Shown piece by piece: positions 48,455 through 62,492 of a stretch of 64,000 bases of DNA. Position numbers and translations under genes: made by a program. The notes under the pieces are model-generated. The model saw nothing but the letters and a program-made list of their open reading frames with translations, was not told the DNA's origin and searched no databases. Source of the DNA: Pegea sp. RAD2-039. Lineage: Eukaryota > Chordata > Thaliacea > Salpida > Salpidae. Position 1 is the stretch's first letter, and each line of letters opens with the position of its first letter. The stretch covers positions 124,001-188,000 of the forward strand of contig JAQGEQ010000326.1 of the NCBI GenBank assembly GCA_034620365.1, in the 5' to 3' direction.

Positions 48455-49417
48455 TTACTTCTTATGATTAAAATGAGTTCTTTTGTGGTATGAAAGACTG
48501 GAATTTTGACTAAATTTTCTTCCACAAACAGCACATTCATATGGTTTCTCACCAGTATGAGTTCTTTCATGATTTAAAAGACTGGAATTTTGTGCAAATT
48601 TTCTTCCACATACTATACATTCATATGGCTTCTCACCAGTATGGGTTCTTTCATGACATAACAAATGGGTTTTTTGACTAAACTTTCTTTCACAAACAAT
48701 ACATTCATATGGCTTCTCGCCAGTATGAGTTCTTTCATGATTTAAAAGACTGAAATTATGTGCAAATTTTCTTTCACAAACAATACATTCATATGGCTTC
48801 TCACCAGTATGGGTTCTTTCATGACATAACAAATGGGTTTTTTGACTAAACTTTCTTTCACAAACTATACATTCATATGGTTTCTTGCTAGTATGAGTTC
48901 TTTCATGACATAGAAGACTAGATCTTTGTGCAAATTTTCTTTCACAAACAACACATTCATATGGCTTCTCGCCATTATGAGTTCTCTCATGACCTAACAA
49001 ATGGTGTTTTCGACTAAACTTTCTTTCACAAACTATACATTCATAAGGCTTCTCACCAGTATGAGTTCTTTCATGATAAACAAGCTGAGATTTGAATTTA
49101 AATTTCTTGTTACAGTCTAAGCACTCATATTTGATTTTTAAATTAGATGATTGTTTCTTTTCTTCATCATTTTCTTTCCCTTTGAATGCTTTTTTATTGC
49201 TGTTAGTCTTTTTATAAGGAAGACTTGTAGTTGTTGGAATTTCTTTAGTATTATTTAAACTAGTTTGATCAGCATGACTTTTATACAAGCTATATACTCC
49301 ACCAGAAATGTTTACCAAAATTTTCTTTTCTGCAATTTCATTATTAAAAGTTTTCTCATCATTATCTGATGACAGTTTTCTTTTTCGTGCAAATTTGCTG
49401 CCTTGTATCAAGTTCAT
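48455..49417 (-). CDS. C2H2 zinc-finger protein, 8 fingers (N1/B type)
   Basis: Probable nuclear DNA-binding protein of 320 residues. The ATG at 49417-49415 is 15 nt after the TTCTTCAG acceptor ending at 49433. The N-terminus carries [10 protein letters not shown] and closely resembles the broken gene at 11259-12388 (shared [10 protein letters not shown] and [13 protein letters not shown]). Helices in order: [72 protein letters not shown]; the tail is KRTHFNHKK. Linkers 2 and 3 are NGEKP and TSKKP; the rest are TGEKP. Fingers 4 and 6 are the same, suggesting an internal two-finger duplication. All zinc ligands are present. The likely promoter module is at 50331-50650. It is convergent with 40320-41450. 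Confidence 0.9.
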   Translation of the reverse strand: MNLIQGSKFARKRKLSSDNDEKTFNNEIAEKKILVNISGGVYSLYKSHADQTSLNNTKEIPTTTSLPYKKTNSNKKAFKGKENDEEKKQSSNLKIKYECLDCNKKFKFKSQLVYHERTHTGEKPYECIVCERKFSRKHHLLGHERTHNGEKPYECVVCERKFAQRSSLLCHERTHTSKKPYECIVCERKFSQKTHLLCHERTHTGEKPYECIVCERKFAHNFSLLNHERTHTGEKPYECIVCERKFSQKTHLLCHERTHTGEKPYECIVCGRKFAQNSSLLNHERTHTGEKPYECAVCGRKFSQNSSLSYHKRTHFNHKK

Positions 49418-49432
49418 TTTCAATTTAATAGG

Positions 49433-50330
49433 CTGAAGAAAAAAAATTTGTTAATTTTAAAATGTGCATATAAAATAATTTTAGTTTTAAGTGATATATA
49501 ATTTATATATGATATATAAAGTTTGTTTACTAATGATAGCAATCAAGTTTAGATCAAGTTTTGTAAAAGTTTTAGCCAGAAACTTATGATGTTCTATATA
49601 CATACTTTTATTAAAAACGAATTTAGAGAACAATTTTTTGTAAACTTCAGCAAGTATTTTCACAAATTGTTGGTTATAGTTCAATATTTAGACAACAAAA
49701 TATCCAATTCTATAATATATAAATAGAAAAAAAATTCTTCTATAGAAAAGATAATATTGCTTTACATGTAGCAGTTACGAGTGCAAAACACGTTTGCTTG
49801 TGAAAATGATAACATGAGTTCAGAAATATAAAATTTAAAATTATGTAATAAATGTAAGATTTAACAGTGTTTAAAATAGATCAACAAGAAGTTAAACCTT
49901 AATTTTACAGATTTTAATCTGCAGTTATTTATCTCAAATTCAAGTGTAAAGTCCTCAATAGAATTCACTTGTATGATGTTACATTAATAGTGAGCAACGA
50001 TTAATCAAAAAATATATCAAACTATTTCTGGTCATTTTTAATTACAAATATACTTAGTTATGTTTATATATTTATATATTATATTTTAGTTATAGTTAAA
50101 GAATATTTTAATGAAAATTCGAGAGTTGATATTGACTTATTGAATTAATTTAAAAATGATAAGTTCTACTTAAAAAAATACATATTTAAGTATCATGGAA
50201 ATGTATACCGAATTTATAGCTTACAAGCCAACATAAACGAACAAAAATTGACTTAAAGTCTAATATTTTGACAGTTATAATCATTTACTACAAATTTTTA
50301 TTTTAAAAATTTAATGTCTAAACGCAATAC
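49433..50330 (-). other. candidate 5'-UTR intron of 48455-49417
   Basis: GCAG/GTATTG with GT at 50330-50329 and the acceptor ending at 49433 bound 898 nt. The near TATA stretch (49502-49508) is altered compared with other copies. The small frame at 49487-49684 is spurious. Confidence 0.42.
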
Positions 50331-50649
50331 CTGCAGTAACTTCAAAACAATCAATACTAGCAATTGTCTTCTAAAATTAAGCAAGCTACATAAGTTTACA
50401 AAACATCAAAAATCATTCATGATCATCTAACACTAATCGTTTTTCTATATTGACATTAAGTTTACAAGTAACTAAAGAGCCAAAAGCGAGCAACAAAACC
50501 TTATAATTTAAACAAAATTATGATAATATATATAACACAAATGATGTTACCAAACATAAAAGCTTTTGGTCAAAGTTTTCTTAAGAATATATATATATGG
50601 TTGATTTATAAAAGTGATTTATTAATCTTCAAAAAAGTTTGTAGAAATT

Positions 50650-50650
<1 letters not shown>
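50331..50650 (-). promoter_or_regulatory. upstream module (P), copy 7
   Basis: Inverted copy with the CRE-like half site changed to TGATGTTACCA (CpG lost) near 50541. It ends abruptly near 50650, where DNA of the N2-type upstream region begins, so the neighbouring broken gene at 51454 has no P module of its own. Confidence 0.5.
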
Positions 50651-52081
<1,431 letters not shown>

Positions 52082-52375
52082 AATCATTTTGCTGGTAAAC
52101 GTTTACTCAGAATTCAAGTATAGAAAGATGAAAATGTGTTTAAACTTAAAAGTAGCTTAACTATGTAAAGATCTTTGAGTTTAAAGGAAACAAAATAATA
52201 ATTTTTTGTTTGGCAGGTTGTTGCAATTTATGCTTTAAATAACTATTTTAATGATTGCTTTATTATTGAAATAGTGTGTAAGTCTACAATAAAGAAATGG
52301 TTTTACATTTAATTATTTATTTTAAATTAAAGTTGGTATTTTTGTTTTGTTATTCTCGTAAATCGTTTTATAATA
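52082..52375 (+). repeat. truncated B-type 3' flank
   Basis: Aligns with 5530-5820 and 58238-58530, including the post-stop palindrome, then switches near 52375 to DNA matching 1485 onward. This is a recombination or insertion junction. Confidence 0.65.
52095..52106. promoter_or_regulatory. 12-bp palindrome GTAAACGTTTAC
   Basis: Perfect even though the adjoining gene is dead; 13 nt past the stop. Confidence 0.6.
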
Positions 52376-52379
52376 TAGT

Positions 52380-52800
52380 CATATAACTGGAATACAACAT
52401 CTCAATAAACAGATTTATAAATCACTTTTGTTTCATCACCTCCTAAGTTCTTGAAACGACTTTAATTAATTCCTTAAATAGAGATAATAGTTTCTGATAC
52501 AATTCAAGATGCTGGATTGGATCAGAAACACTAAGCATGTTTTTTGTTTGTTTATTTTGATGGTACAAATGGAGCTAGGGTGACATTGGCACTGGCTGCT
52601 GTAGCCGCCTTGGGCAGTTTCCCTCAGTTATTTGCAGGGTTATATCGGTTAATTTAAATTTTGAGTTTGTGGCTTACTCAAAAAACTGTTTAAAAATAAA
52701 TTTATTTTAATAATATGAGTTTTATTCATTGTTTTCTACACATTATTTGTTATCAATTTATATCTAGATTTTACTTTCTTAGTAGTTGTCATTATTAGTA
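52380..52800 (+). repeat. degraded coding-like fragment, copy 3
   Basis: The GC-richer core (about 52560-52655) reads NGARVTLALAAVAALG then SFPQLFAGLYRLI and a stop, aligning residue for residue with the 36-kb copy. Unknown protein. Confidence 0.4.
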
Positions 52801-52841
52801 GTTGATAAAATGAAATATTAAAAAGCATTTATTTTTAAAGA

Positions 52842-52849
52842 TGACGTCA
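52842..52849. promoter_or_regulatory. isolated CRE palindrome TGACGTCA
   Basis: The only perfect CRE palindrome I found outside the 19.3-20.0-kb cluster, in the context GATGACGTCATC, which resembles the cluster units. Confidence 0.5.
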
Positions 52850-52989
52850 TCACTTCCTCTCAAAACAAAAACAGCCTCGGGGCAATGAGTCAGGTTTTAT
52901 CACAATTGAATATTAACTCAAAAATTATTTTTATTCCTTTTTCTACTAGAAAAATAAAGATGAAAAAACCTGTTATATTAGAAAAAATT

Positions 52990-53460
52990 AATCACTGAAA
53001 CCAATTAAATTTAGTGGACTTCATATAACTTTTTATCCTGAAATTTTGATGCAGTTTCTTATATTTTAAATATATATAAATTGAGTCCTTCAACAATCAT
53101 GCATTTTAACAATCAGTCAATATTTAAACAACTCCTAACTAATTGAATTATGTCATCAGTATTTGTTGAAACAATCTCATTTGATAATGGTTGAAATAGA
53201 ATATTGATGTTTTGTTATTTAAGCATCCCCTTTATAACAACTTTGCCAACGAATTCATAATGTGAGTTAGCCACATAAAAAGCTGACAACACAATCGATA
53301 TCACAGACTTGCTTCGTTGTCACATGATTGCTTGTCATTTGGCTGTTAGAGAAACAAACCGACAGCAGATGCAATGTTTGCAATTAAATGTTATGAATAG
53401 TTGACCCGCTATAATCTGCACTTTATAGCAAGAAACACAATATAGTACAGATTACATCGG
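52990..53460 (+). repeat. dispersed block containing repeat R
   Basis: Diverged copy of 13990-14470 and 43450-43920. The R core is at about 53225-53410. Confidence 0.5.
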
Positions 53461-55100
53461 GACGAATTGTGACAATTCTACTGAAAGAAAATTTGGATGT
53501 TATATGCAGTGTATTCAGTTTAATGTTTGATGTTATATGGCTATTAGAAAATCGATGGGTGGCATAAAAATGAATTTAAATTTCTAAACATTTTCTAAAA
53601 AAATAGAAATCTAGTTTTTTCATAACCAATGAAAAAATTAATTACCAATCATTAAATTGTGTTCTGGTTATCAAGAACTAATAATAAGATTAATTAAAAA
53701 AAATTAAATCAAAACTCAAGACCTAAAACTTTACTGTTTCGTTTATTTATCACTTTTTGTAAAAGAAATAACATTGTCAATAAATCTAAAACTAAAATTA
53801 AAACTAATTAAAAGTTATTCTTATTTTGTTGGAATACTAATTGATGAGGACATTCTAGAATGAAAATTATGGAAACAGCTTAAAGTTTGAATAATAAGAA
53901 AGAAAACTTTACAAAAATAGATTGGTCGATTACAATTAGGTAGAACCAAGAGTTTTGATGAGCGGCAAGTTTTATCACATTTTTTTTAATGTGTTTTCAA
54001 ATCATATATTTTGATAGAAAATTTTTTGATCGATCAAAAAGATCAATACAGGATTAGCAAGAAATCTGAGGTATAAGTAATAAAACCAAATAGTTCGAAA
54101 AGATCTTAACTGATAAAAAAGTTTAAAATAAACTGACTGTTAAACAACCAGCAAAATATTTTTCATCTGAAGTTCTTGCAGATTTATATAGATTTTGAAG
54201 TACTTTAATTTTTTTATCAATTCATTCTTGTTACTTTTTCATTTTAAACATTTAAGTAATAAATGGTCCAGTGCAGAGCAGATGAGATTAATTAGGATGA
54301 TGTAGTTGTTGAGAGATAGAAACTTATTGTACAATAATTTACAAATTTCACTTAATTGATTATCCATTGAAGACTATTTGGATAAATATTCTTAAGTTAT
54401 AAATTATTGAAGAAACTGCCAGTCAACGAAAAATGTTTTGTCAATTGTTCTGGTCAATGTGTGGTCTTCATGAGATTTTTAGCTTGGTTAAAGTCTTAAT
54501 GGTCTTACAACTATGTATTCATTAGTTTTCACTTAAAAAAAATGTTCAAAAAGTTATTATATCTCCGTTGTAAATTAAATAGTTAAAATTATTTTGTAAA
54601 TTTAGTAGTTATTTTGAGAAAAGTTTTTAATAATTCTATGCTTCCTTAATTGTTTAATATAAATATACATTTTATTGATAAAAAACCTAATCTGTTTCAT
54701 ATATAATTTTTCAAAAAAACAACTTTCTGAATTTTAGTTAGGTATCTTTTTCTTACGACTTTTAGTTTTTGAAATCGTAACGCTCGGAAGTAAATGACTG
54801 TTTTGCTTAGAAGTAAGTTTCTTCAAGAAAGTTTAAGATTGTTTATCTCTTAATTGTGTAACGCAACTTTATTCAATCTTATATTCGAAACCTTAAAAAC
54901 AGTATTCAACCATCTAATAACAATATGCAGAACCATCAGAAAATTAAATGATAAGTTAAACGAGTGTGTGCATGTTGTTATATAAAATTTATTTATAGAA
55001 AGTTAATTTTCGGTTTCCTAATTGGAATAAATCACATTTTCCCAACTCTAATGATAAAAACTCTTTAAAGAAGCTTTATTCAATTTGCAAAGGGAAACTA
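53460..55100. other. intergenic, no gene seen
   Basis: AT-rich. About 54330-55060 is a direct copy of 37620-38380. The stretch 54050-54300 resembles 21640-21870. No supportable reading frame. Confidence 0.5.
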
Positions 55101-55830
55101 ATAACGAAGATAAATAACAAAACACTACTAACTAACCAGTGTCGACTACAGAATGAAAACGTATATAGAGTAATAGGGGATGAAACATTTACGTAAATGG
55201 TAAAATATTCTAATATCACTACTAACAATAACAACACTACTTTTCCACTTATTGTTTGTAGCTTTGTGAACTAAAATGTACCTCTTACTGCTGTTCTTGA
55301 AATTCTTTCTTAAAACTTCACTTATTCATTGATTTGTTGGTGGTACATAGTTGTTATATCACTTTAGTACTCGTTTTTTTGAAAAAATGTTTTTCTAGCG
55401 ATTAATTAATGTATTCAGCCAAACGAACCTACGCACTCATCCAAAAACAAGAATACCTTATAGAATAGTTTTTCAGAGGTTGTACAAAAAAATTGAAATG
55501 AATAATATCTATTAGTATTTCTTGAAATTTAATGTTTATTTGCAACTTTTAAAAATATAAAATACAAAAATAATAAAAAGTGAATGAACAAATAATCTTA
55601 CGAAGTTTGGATTTTGCAGTTAATTTATAATAATAAAAAACATAATGTACCAAAATACTGAGAACAAAGCAGCAAAACCATTTAAATAAAAATCTACAAC
55701 AACCAAATCATAATAGTAAAAGCTTCTATAACTTTGATATTATCATCAGAATTTGCCTGCAAAGATTGTTTTGTTTCTAAAACTACTTTCAAAATTATAA
55801 TTTCTCCAAACTGTTTTGAAGATTAATAAA
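55100..55830 (-). repeat. repeat module T, copy 4, with shared flank
   Basis: Same orientation as 38400-39095, with the CTATATA and AATAAAGC elements on the minus strand. No gene is seen. Confidence 0.45.
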
Positions 55831-55839
55831 TCACTTTTC

Positions 55840-56119
55840 TAGATCAAACATATATATATATATTCTTAAGAAGACTTTGACGAAAATTTTATATATTTGG
55901 TAAAGTCATTTGTGTTATATATATTGTTATAATTTAGCTTAAATTATAAGGTTTTGTTAGTCGCTTTTGCCTCTTTAGTTACTTGCAAGCTTAATGTCAA
56001 TATAGAAAAACGATTGTTGTTAGATGATCATGAATGATTTTTGATGTTTTGTAAATTTATGTAGCTTGCTTAATTTTAGAAGACAATTGCTAGTATTGAT
56101 TTTTTTGAAGTTTTTGCAG
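55840..56119 (+). promoter_or_regulatory. upstream module (P), copy 8
   Basis: ATATATAT, AAGAAGACTTTGAC, the CRE-like site altered to TGGTAAAGTCA, TTATATATATTG, and GCAG/GTATTG with GT at 56120. By position it serves the gene at 57026. Confidence 0.5.
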
Positions 56120-57010
56120 GTATTGCGTTTAGACATTAAATTTTTAAACTAAACTTTTAGTAAATGTTTATAACTGTCAAAATATTAGACTTTAAGTGAA
56201 TTTTTGTTCGTTTATGTTGGCTTGTAAGCTATAAATTTTGTTTACATTTCCATGATACTTAAATATGTATTTTTTAAAGTTGAGTTATCATTTTTAAATT
56301 AATTCAATAAGTCAAAATCAACTCTTGAATTTTCATTAAAATATTCTCTAACTATAACTAGAAAATAATATATATATATAAATATAATTAAGTATATTTG
56401 TAATTAAAAATAACTAGAAATAGTTTGATATATTTTTTGATTAATTGTTGCTCACTATTAATGTGACATCATACAAGTTAATTTTATTGAGGGCTTTACA
56501 CTTGAATATGAGATAAATAACTTCAGATTAAAATCTGTACAATAAGGGTTTAACATCTTGTTGATCTATTTTAAACACTGTTAAATCTTACATTTATTAC
56601 ATAATTTTTAATTTATAGTTTCTGAACTCATGCTATCATTTTCACAAGCAAACGTGTTTTGCACTCGTAACTGCTATATGTAAAACAATAATGCTTTTTC
56701 TATAAAAAAACTTTTTTCTATTTATTTTTATAGAATTATAAATTTTGTTGTCTAAATATTGAACTATAACCATTATTTGCAAAATACTTGCTAAAGTTCA
56801 CAAAAAATTGTTTTTCAAATTCGTTTTATATAGAAATATTTATATAGAACATCATAAGTTTCTGGTTAAGACTTTTACTAAACTTGATCTAAACTGGAAT
56901 GTTATCATTAGTAAACAAACTTTGTTTATCATATAAAAATAATATATCACTTAAAATTAAAATTATTTTATATACATATTTTGAAATAAAAATCGTTTTT
57001 TTTTCTTTAG
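56120..57010 (+). other. candidate 5'-UTR intron of the gene at 57026
   Basis: Donor-like GTATTG at 56120 and the TTTCTTTAG acceptor ending at 57010 bound 891 nt. TATAAAAA at 56932-56939 could act as an alternative near promoter. Confidence 0.45.
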
Positions 57011-57025
57011 TCTGGTAACTTGAAA

Positions 57026-58237
57026 ATGAATTTTATACAAAGCAGCAACTTTGCACGAAAAAGAAAACTGTCATCAGATGATGATGAGAAAACTTTTAAT
57101 AATAAAACTGCAGAAAAGAAATTTTTGTTAAACACTTCTGGTGTACTATATGGCTTGTATAAAAGTAATGCTGATCAAACTAGTTTAAATAATACTAAGG
57201 AAATTCCAACAACTACAAGTTTCCCTTATAAAGATACTAACGGCGATAAAAAATCATTCAAAGGGAAAGAAAATAATGAAAAAAACAAACAATCATCTAA
57301 TTTCAAAATCAAATATGAATGCTTAGACTGTAACAAGAAATTTAAATGCAAATCTCAGCTTGTTTATCATGAAAGAACTCATACTGGTGAGAAGCCTTAT
57401 GAATGTATAGTTTGTGAAAGAAAGTTTAGTCGAAAACACCATTTGTTAGGTCATGAGAGAACTCATAATGGCGAGAAGCCATATGAATGTGTTGTTTGTG
57501 AAAGAAAATTTGCACTTAACTCCAGTCTTTTAAGTCATGAAAGAACTCATACTGGTGAGAAACCATATGAATGTGTTGTTTGTGGAAGAAAATTTGCACA
57601 AAATTCCAATCTTTTAACTCATGAAAGAACTCATACTGGTGAGAAGCCATATGAATGTATTGTTTGTGAAAAGAAGTTTAGTCAAAAGTCTAGTCTTCTA
57701 TGTCATGAAAGAACTCATACTGGTGAGAAGTCATATGAATGTATAGTATGTGGAAGAAATTTTGCACATAATTCCAGTCTTTTAAATCATGAAAGAACTC
57801 ATACTGGTGAGAAACCATATGAATGTATTGTTTGTGAAAGAAAATTTAGTCGAAAAACCACTTTGTTATGTCATGAAAGAACTCATACTGGTGAGAAGCC
57901 ATATGAATGTATAGTATGTGGAAGAAATTTTGCACAAAATTCCAATCGTTTAACTCATGAAAGAACTCATACTGGTGAGAAGCCATATGAATGTATTGTT
58001 TGTGAAAAGAAGTTTAGTCAAAAGTCTAGTCTTCTATGTCATGAAAGAACTCATACTGGTGAGAAGCCATATGAATGTATAGTATGTGGAAGAAAATTTG
58101 CACAAAATTCCAGTCTTTTAAATCATGAAAGAACTCATACTGGTGAGAAACCATATGAATGTACTGTTTGTGGAAGAAAATTTAGTCAAAATTCCGGTCT
58201 TTCATACCACAAAAGAACTCATTTTAATCAGAAGTAA
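57026..58237 (+). CDS. C2H2 zinc-finger protein, 11 fingers (N1/B type)
   Basis: The largest intact member, 403 residues; probable nuclear DNA-binding protein. The ATG is 15 nt after the acceptor; the TTG at 57020 is not a start. The N-terminal segment has [11 protein letters not shown] and the usual ~98-residue polar tail. Helices in order: [99 protein letters not shown]; the tail is KRTHFNQK. Fingers 4-6 and 8-10 correspond one to one, pointing to a four-finger (336-bp) internal duplication; finger 8 has Arg at a usually Leu helix position. The linker after finger 5 reads TGEKS. All zinc ligands are present. It is convergent with 62493-63623 and lies downstream of the dead gene at 51454 on the same strand. 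Confidence 0.9.
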   Translation: MNFIQSSNFARKRKLSSDDDEKTFNNKTAEKKFLLNTSGVLYGLYKSNADQTSLNNTKEIPTTTSFPYKDTNGDKKSFKGKENNEKNKQSSNFKIKYECLDCNKKFKCKSQLVYHERTHTGEKPYECIVCERKFSRKHHLLGHERTHNGEKPYECVVCERKFALNSSLLSHERTHTGEKPYECVVCGRKFAQNSNLLTHERTHTGEKPYECIVCEKKFSQKSSLLCHERTHTGEKSYECIVCGRNFAHNSSLLNHERTHTGEKPYECIVCERKFSRKTTLLCHERTHTGEKPYECIVCGRNFAQNSNRLTHERTHTGEKPYECIVCEKKFSQKSSLLCHERTHTGEKPYECIVCGRKFAQNSSLLNHERTHTGEKPYECTVCGRKFSQNSGLSYHKRTHFNQK

Positions 58238-58250
58238 AATAATTTTGCTG

Positions 58251-58262
58251 GTAAACGTTTAC
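58251..58262. promoter_or_regulatory. 12-bp palindrome GTAAACGTTTAC
   Basis: Perfect copy 13 nt past the stop. Confidence 0.6.
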
Positions 58263-58392
58263 TCACAATTCAAGTATGGATAAATGAAAATGTGTTTAAA
58301 CTTAAAAGTAGCTTAACTATATAAAGAGATTTGAGTTTAAAGGAAACATAATAATAATTTTTTGTTTGGCTGGTTGTTGCAATTTATGTTTT

Positions 58393-58398
58393 AATAAA
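58393..58398 (+). terminator. candidate polyadenylation signal AATAAA
   Basis: About 155 nt past the stop, aligned with the signals at 31601-31606 and 48299-48304. It is lost in the 4651 gene's flank. Confidence 0.35.
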
Positions 58399-61300
58399 GC
58401 TATTTTAATGATTGCTCTATTATTGAAATAGTGTGTAAGTCTACAATACATAATAATGGTTTTAAATTTAATATTTTACTTTAAACTAAAGTTGGTATTC
58501 TCATGTTGTTATTTTCGTACAGCTCTTTTGTAAACTATTAAAAAATTTGCTTGTTATCCTTAATTTTCGAAGTTTGTATATTAAGTATTTGTTAACATCT
58601 TCTATTATTTTTCAACAAGTTTTTGAAAGTAATTATATTTTTTTAGTTGATAAAGGCAATCGAAATTGTGGTTACTTTTTAGTTACCCTCTAAAGATTCG
58701 TTATATCGTTATATGTTTGTAAAACTGATTAATTTTGTGTTTTTTTATTATTTTGAAAGTAAAACTACAGTTTTTAGTAATTATTGCAATTTTTATGAGA
58801 AAACTAATGTTTGAAATCTTAAAATCTATTTCCATTCTTGAAATGCTTGTTGGAGATAATAACAATAAACGTTATTATCCTTTTCATACTATAAATTTAG
58901 GAAATGAAGTTTTTTAACATTTCATATTATCGACAATTACATCATCATAAATAAATCATCTTCTATAAAACTTGACTATTTCTTACCCAAATAGTTAGAT
59001 CAATATTTTATAATTTTGTAACACCAGAAATACGGCAGAAAAACTGATATTTTCTTATCGTTTACTACTGTATCAATTTTAAACTTCACGATTAATATTC
59101 TTGTAAGCAAGTTGCTAGAGTGTATTAAACTGTTCGGTTTACTATTTCTACATTAGATACATAACTGTAGATCCATTTCAGCTCTTGGTAATTCTAATTA
59201 TCGAACCAACCATTAAGTTGCTAATTTAAAAAACCATCGGTGCAGTAACTGATTATAACTATATACAGATTATTCCTTAGTTGAAATAATCTTATGAAAA
59301 AGTCTTATGAAATAAAATTTGTTTGGAATGAAGAATTTACTACTAAATGTGAACTAATAAATGATAAAAATAAGTATTTAAAGTTGCTAATACCAACAAG
59401 ACAGCCAAAATGTGTTAAGGATGATACCTTCCAAAAAGTGAATATTAAACAATTTTCATTCTTGGTATAAAGCTTTACAATATGAGTTAGTATTTTGAAG
59501 TTAAAAAAATTTAATCAAAAATATTTGCCTCAATATTTGAAATACTCTTTTAAATTTTATTATTTTATAGTTTTTTGAGATACACATCCCACATTTTGTA
59601 ACGTTGTTTTTTGAATTTTTATTTGTGAAGATTTATCAATTCTTAATTATTACTTTAAAATCATTCATAAAACCATCAATGTAACAAATCAACATTTATC
59701 AGTACGTCTGATGTATTGAAATTAGATTAAGAAAACTAGAATATAAGAAAGAATATAAAAAAGAAAATCATTCTATCTCATTTAGCAACTTATTCCGTTG
59801 TTTGAGATTTAAAGTTCCAAAACCATCAAGATACTAAAGCGCTCAAAAAGATGTACAGAAAAATAAAAAATATCTGTTATTAAAATGTAAAAATCCTGTA
59901 TTATTTTGTAAAGAAATATATTTGTAAAGAAATAAGAACTCAAATTACAAACAAGTTTGACATAAAAGTAATGAAAAAAAACGTTTCATCGATTAGATTA
60001 AAATGGACTGGTAACAAATTAGCATTTGTTAGTTCTCCTGTTTGACATATAAAGTTATAAAATAAGGAAAGTAATTCAAACTGTTTTTGCAACTCAATAT
60101 GTTAATTCTGAAGATGTTAATTTTAAAAAACCAATCTGGTATGTTATGGACTAGTTATATTGGAGATGATTTTATTTCATATAGCATAATATATATAAAC
60201 ATTTTAGAATATCAACCAATTTTTTTATATGGTTTTTGATATAAAATCTACATTAAATAAAACCGGAAATCTACAACTAATTTCTAAAATCAAATAAGTA
60301 ATGTCAATAAAAAAAGTCCAGATTACTAAAAAACGAAAGTTGTAAAATCTAACTGTGACTAAAAAAAGGTTCGGAAAAACTACATAAGTGGTAAGGTAAA
60401 AAACCAGCACAAAATGATTAGGCAAAGATCATATTATCTTAATTGATTTTTAGATAAATTTGTATATAAGCTTCCTTCATGTTGGAAAGAATTACCTCAA
60501 AGTTCTCTTTATCACAGTCGTTTTCAGTTATTTTGTTTTTAAATAAACTACAGAGTACAATAATTTGCTCTTACGACAACTATAGGCTACAAAATTATGT
60601 TAACATATATTTTGATGTTCTTAAAAAGAAATATATAATTTTGTCAATTTTTTGTTTGTTTTATCTAATAACTTAAACTGTATACATCAGTTTTAGTTTC
60701 ACTAATAGATAAAGTTAAAGCAGAGCAACTTTTTATATAAATTTTTGCTGCTTGATACACGTAGCTAATAGCCTTCATTTTTTAGTTATATTTCATTTAA
60801 GTAAAATTACTTTTGCTATTTGATAGAAAAACAAGTTCTACTTTATTTGTATTTGTACAAATAAAACGTGTTAAAAATATAGCTAAATAATATACATTTC
60901 AAAAAGAAGTTAGAAGAGTCGCCTTTATCTCGTTGCTTGAAGTTTCTGACAAAAGTTAAATCAGAAACTGTTATACGTTTCTCTACATAACACTTTTTGT
61001 ATAATTGTATAAATGTGAAAATTTATTCTGGAAAAGTTTTAGTAATTGACTTCTCTTAGTAGCTAGACAAAGTTATTGTGAGTTAAAACTTGTTGTAACA
61101 ACTTGCTATTACATTTGTAATAATATATATGATTATTCTTTGCAGTTAAAATTATTATTTTTATAAACATAATTTATAATGTTTATTATAAACATTATGA
61201 TTTTTGGCTAAGACATCGTGTAGATAGATGTGTTAAATCAACTTTTCGTTTATCTAATAATTTTTCCAGTTTTCTAATATTGTAAACAATAAACTGAAGT

Positions 61301-62358
61301 ATTTTTGAAACATTTTTTTATGAACTAAATTCTACATAATGGTTTTTTTACGTCATCCACAAACTTGTCCTGATTAATAAGAAAAATATTTTAAAGATAA
61401 ACTAAAAGATTTTCTCAAGAAATTCGGTGAATTTGTAGATTGTATAATTTAAAGACATCAGGAAACTAAAGTTTCTAGATGTTTTGGTTTTATCTTGTTT
61501 GCTGAAAGTAATTCAGTTGAAAAAGTAATTGTGTTTATATATACTGAAAGTAATTTAAGAAAAAAAGAATATTGTTAAATCTAATTTGACAACTTAAAAT
61601 ATTACTATTTTAAAATAGTTTAAACTGAACTTACTGGCAAACGTTAAGCAAGTATTTCTTCTTCTGACGTAATAAATGACATGCTGACAAAGTTTAAGAA
61701 AATTAGATAATTATTTCAATTTTTCATCAACTCAATCTTTCAAGTTAGTTTTAACCATTCGGGTAATAAACTGCTTAGTGCTATAGCAGAAGGGATTAAT
61801 TATGATGCAATATGATTTATTAAAACTATTTATTTCTAAAATGAAATGATAAACAAAATAGCATTAGGTTTGAAAAAAAAGATTTTGAGAATGAAACTTT
61901 ATTTTCTTGAAATTATTTTGAGTATCTACTAAAAACTGAAGTTTCAATTAAATAAATAAAAAAAAAATTGTGAAGAGTATTAAGTTGCAGAAATTTAAAA
62001 AGTTTTAAACGGATTTGTTAAAACTAAAATCTATCAGCAGTTTGCACAGCATTGATTAACTAAGAACTTAAAATTTAAATACAGAAGCTTTTTGGTAATA
62101 AATAAGAGACAAAAAAAAACTTGAGGGTTTGAAAAAACTTGGACAAAGAACGAAATAAGATATAATTCGTTTACAAATAAAAATACAAACCGCCGATCAC
62201 AAATAATAAAAATAGAAAACGTTTCAAATAATTATCATTTACTGTAACATACACCATTTGATCAATAAAAAAATTATTGATGAAAAAAAAAACAACTCAA
62301 ACTGAAAAAAACAATTTTAAAAATTATATTTTTAAACCCTCTGATCTTCACAAAGCTA

Positions 62359-62364
62359 TTTATT
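62359..62364 (-). terminator. candidate polyadenylation signal AATAAA
   Basis: About 130 nt past the stop of 62493-63623, in the conserved A-type position. Confidence 0.45.
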
Positions 62365-62407
62365 CATTCTTATAAATTGTGAGTAAACATTTACCAGCAA
62401 AATCATC

Positions 62408-62492
62408 TCACTTTTTCTAAGAAACATGCATCATTTCATGGCGTAATTGACTTGAATTTCAACTAAATTTTTTTTTCACAAAAAACATATTC
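62408..62492 (-). pseudogene. dead terminal zinc finger after the stop
   Basis: Same fossil finger as at 41451-41535, including the CAA at the second ancestral Arg codon. Confidence 0.7.

Larger units (their letters stand above)
58238..60974 (+). repeat. B-type 3' flank, copy 4
   Basis: Closely matches 5530-8380. It stops abruptly near 60974, where A-type flank DNA begins, so in this unit the central spacer seen in the others is missing. Short frames (58735-58917, 60225-60425, 60479-60676) are not kept in paralogous copies. Confidence 0.7.
60985..62492 (-). repeat. A-type 3' flank, copy 4
   Basis: Inverse of 41451-42925. It contains the 23-bp perfect palindrome (61176-61198), a candidate AATAAA on the minus strand (62364-62359) and the dead finger (62408-62492). 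Confidence 0.7.
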
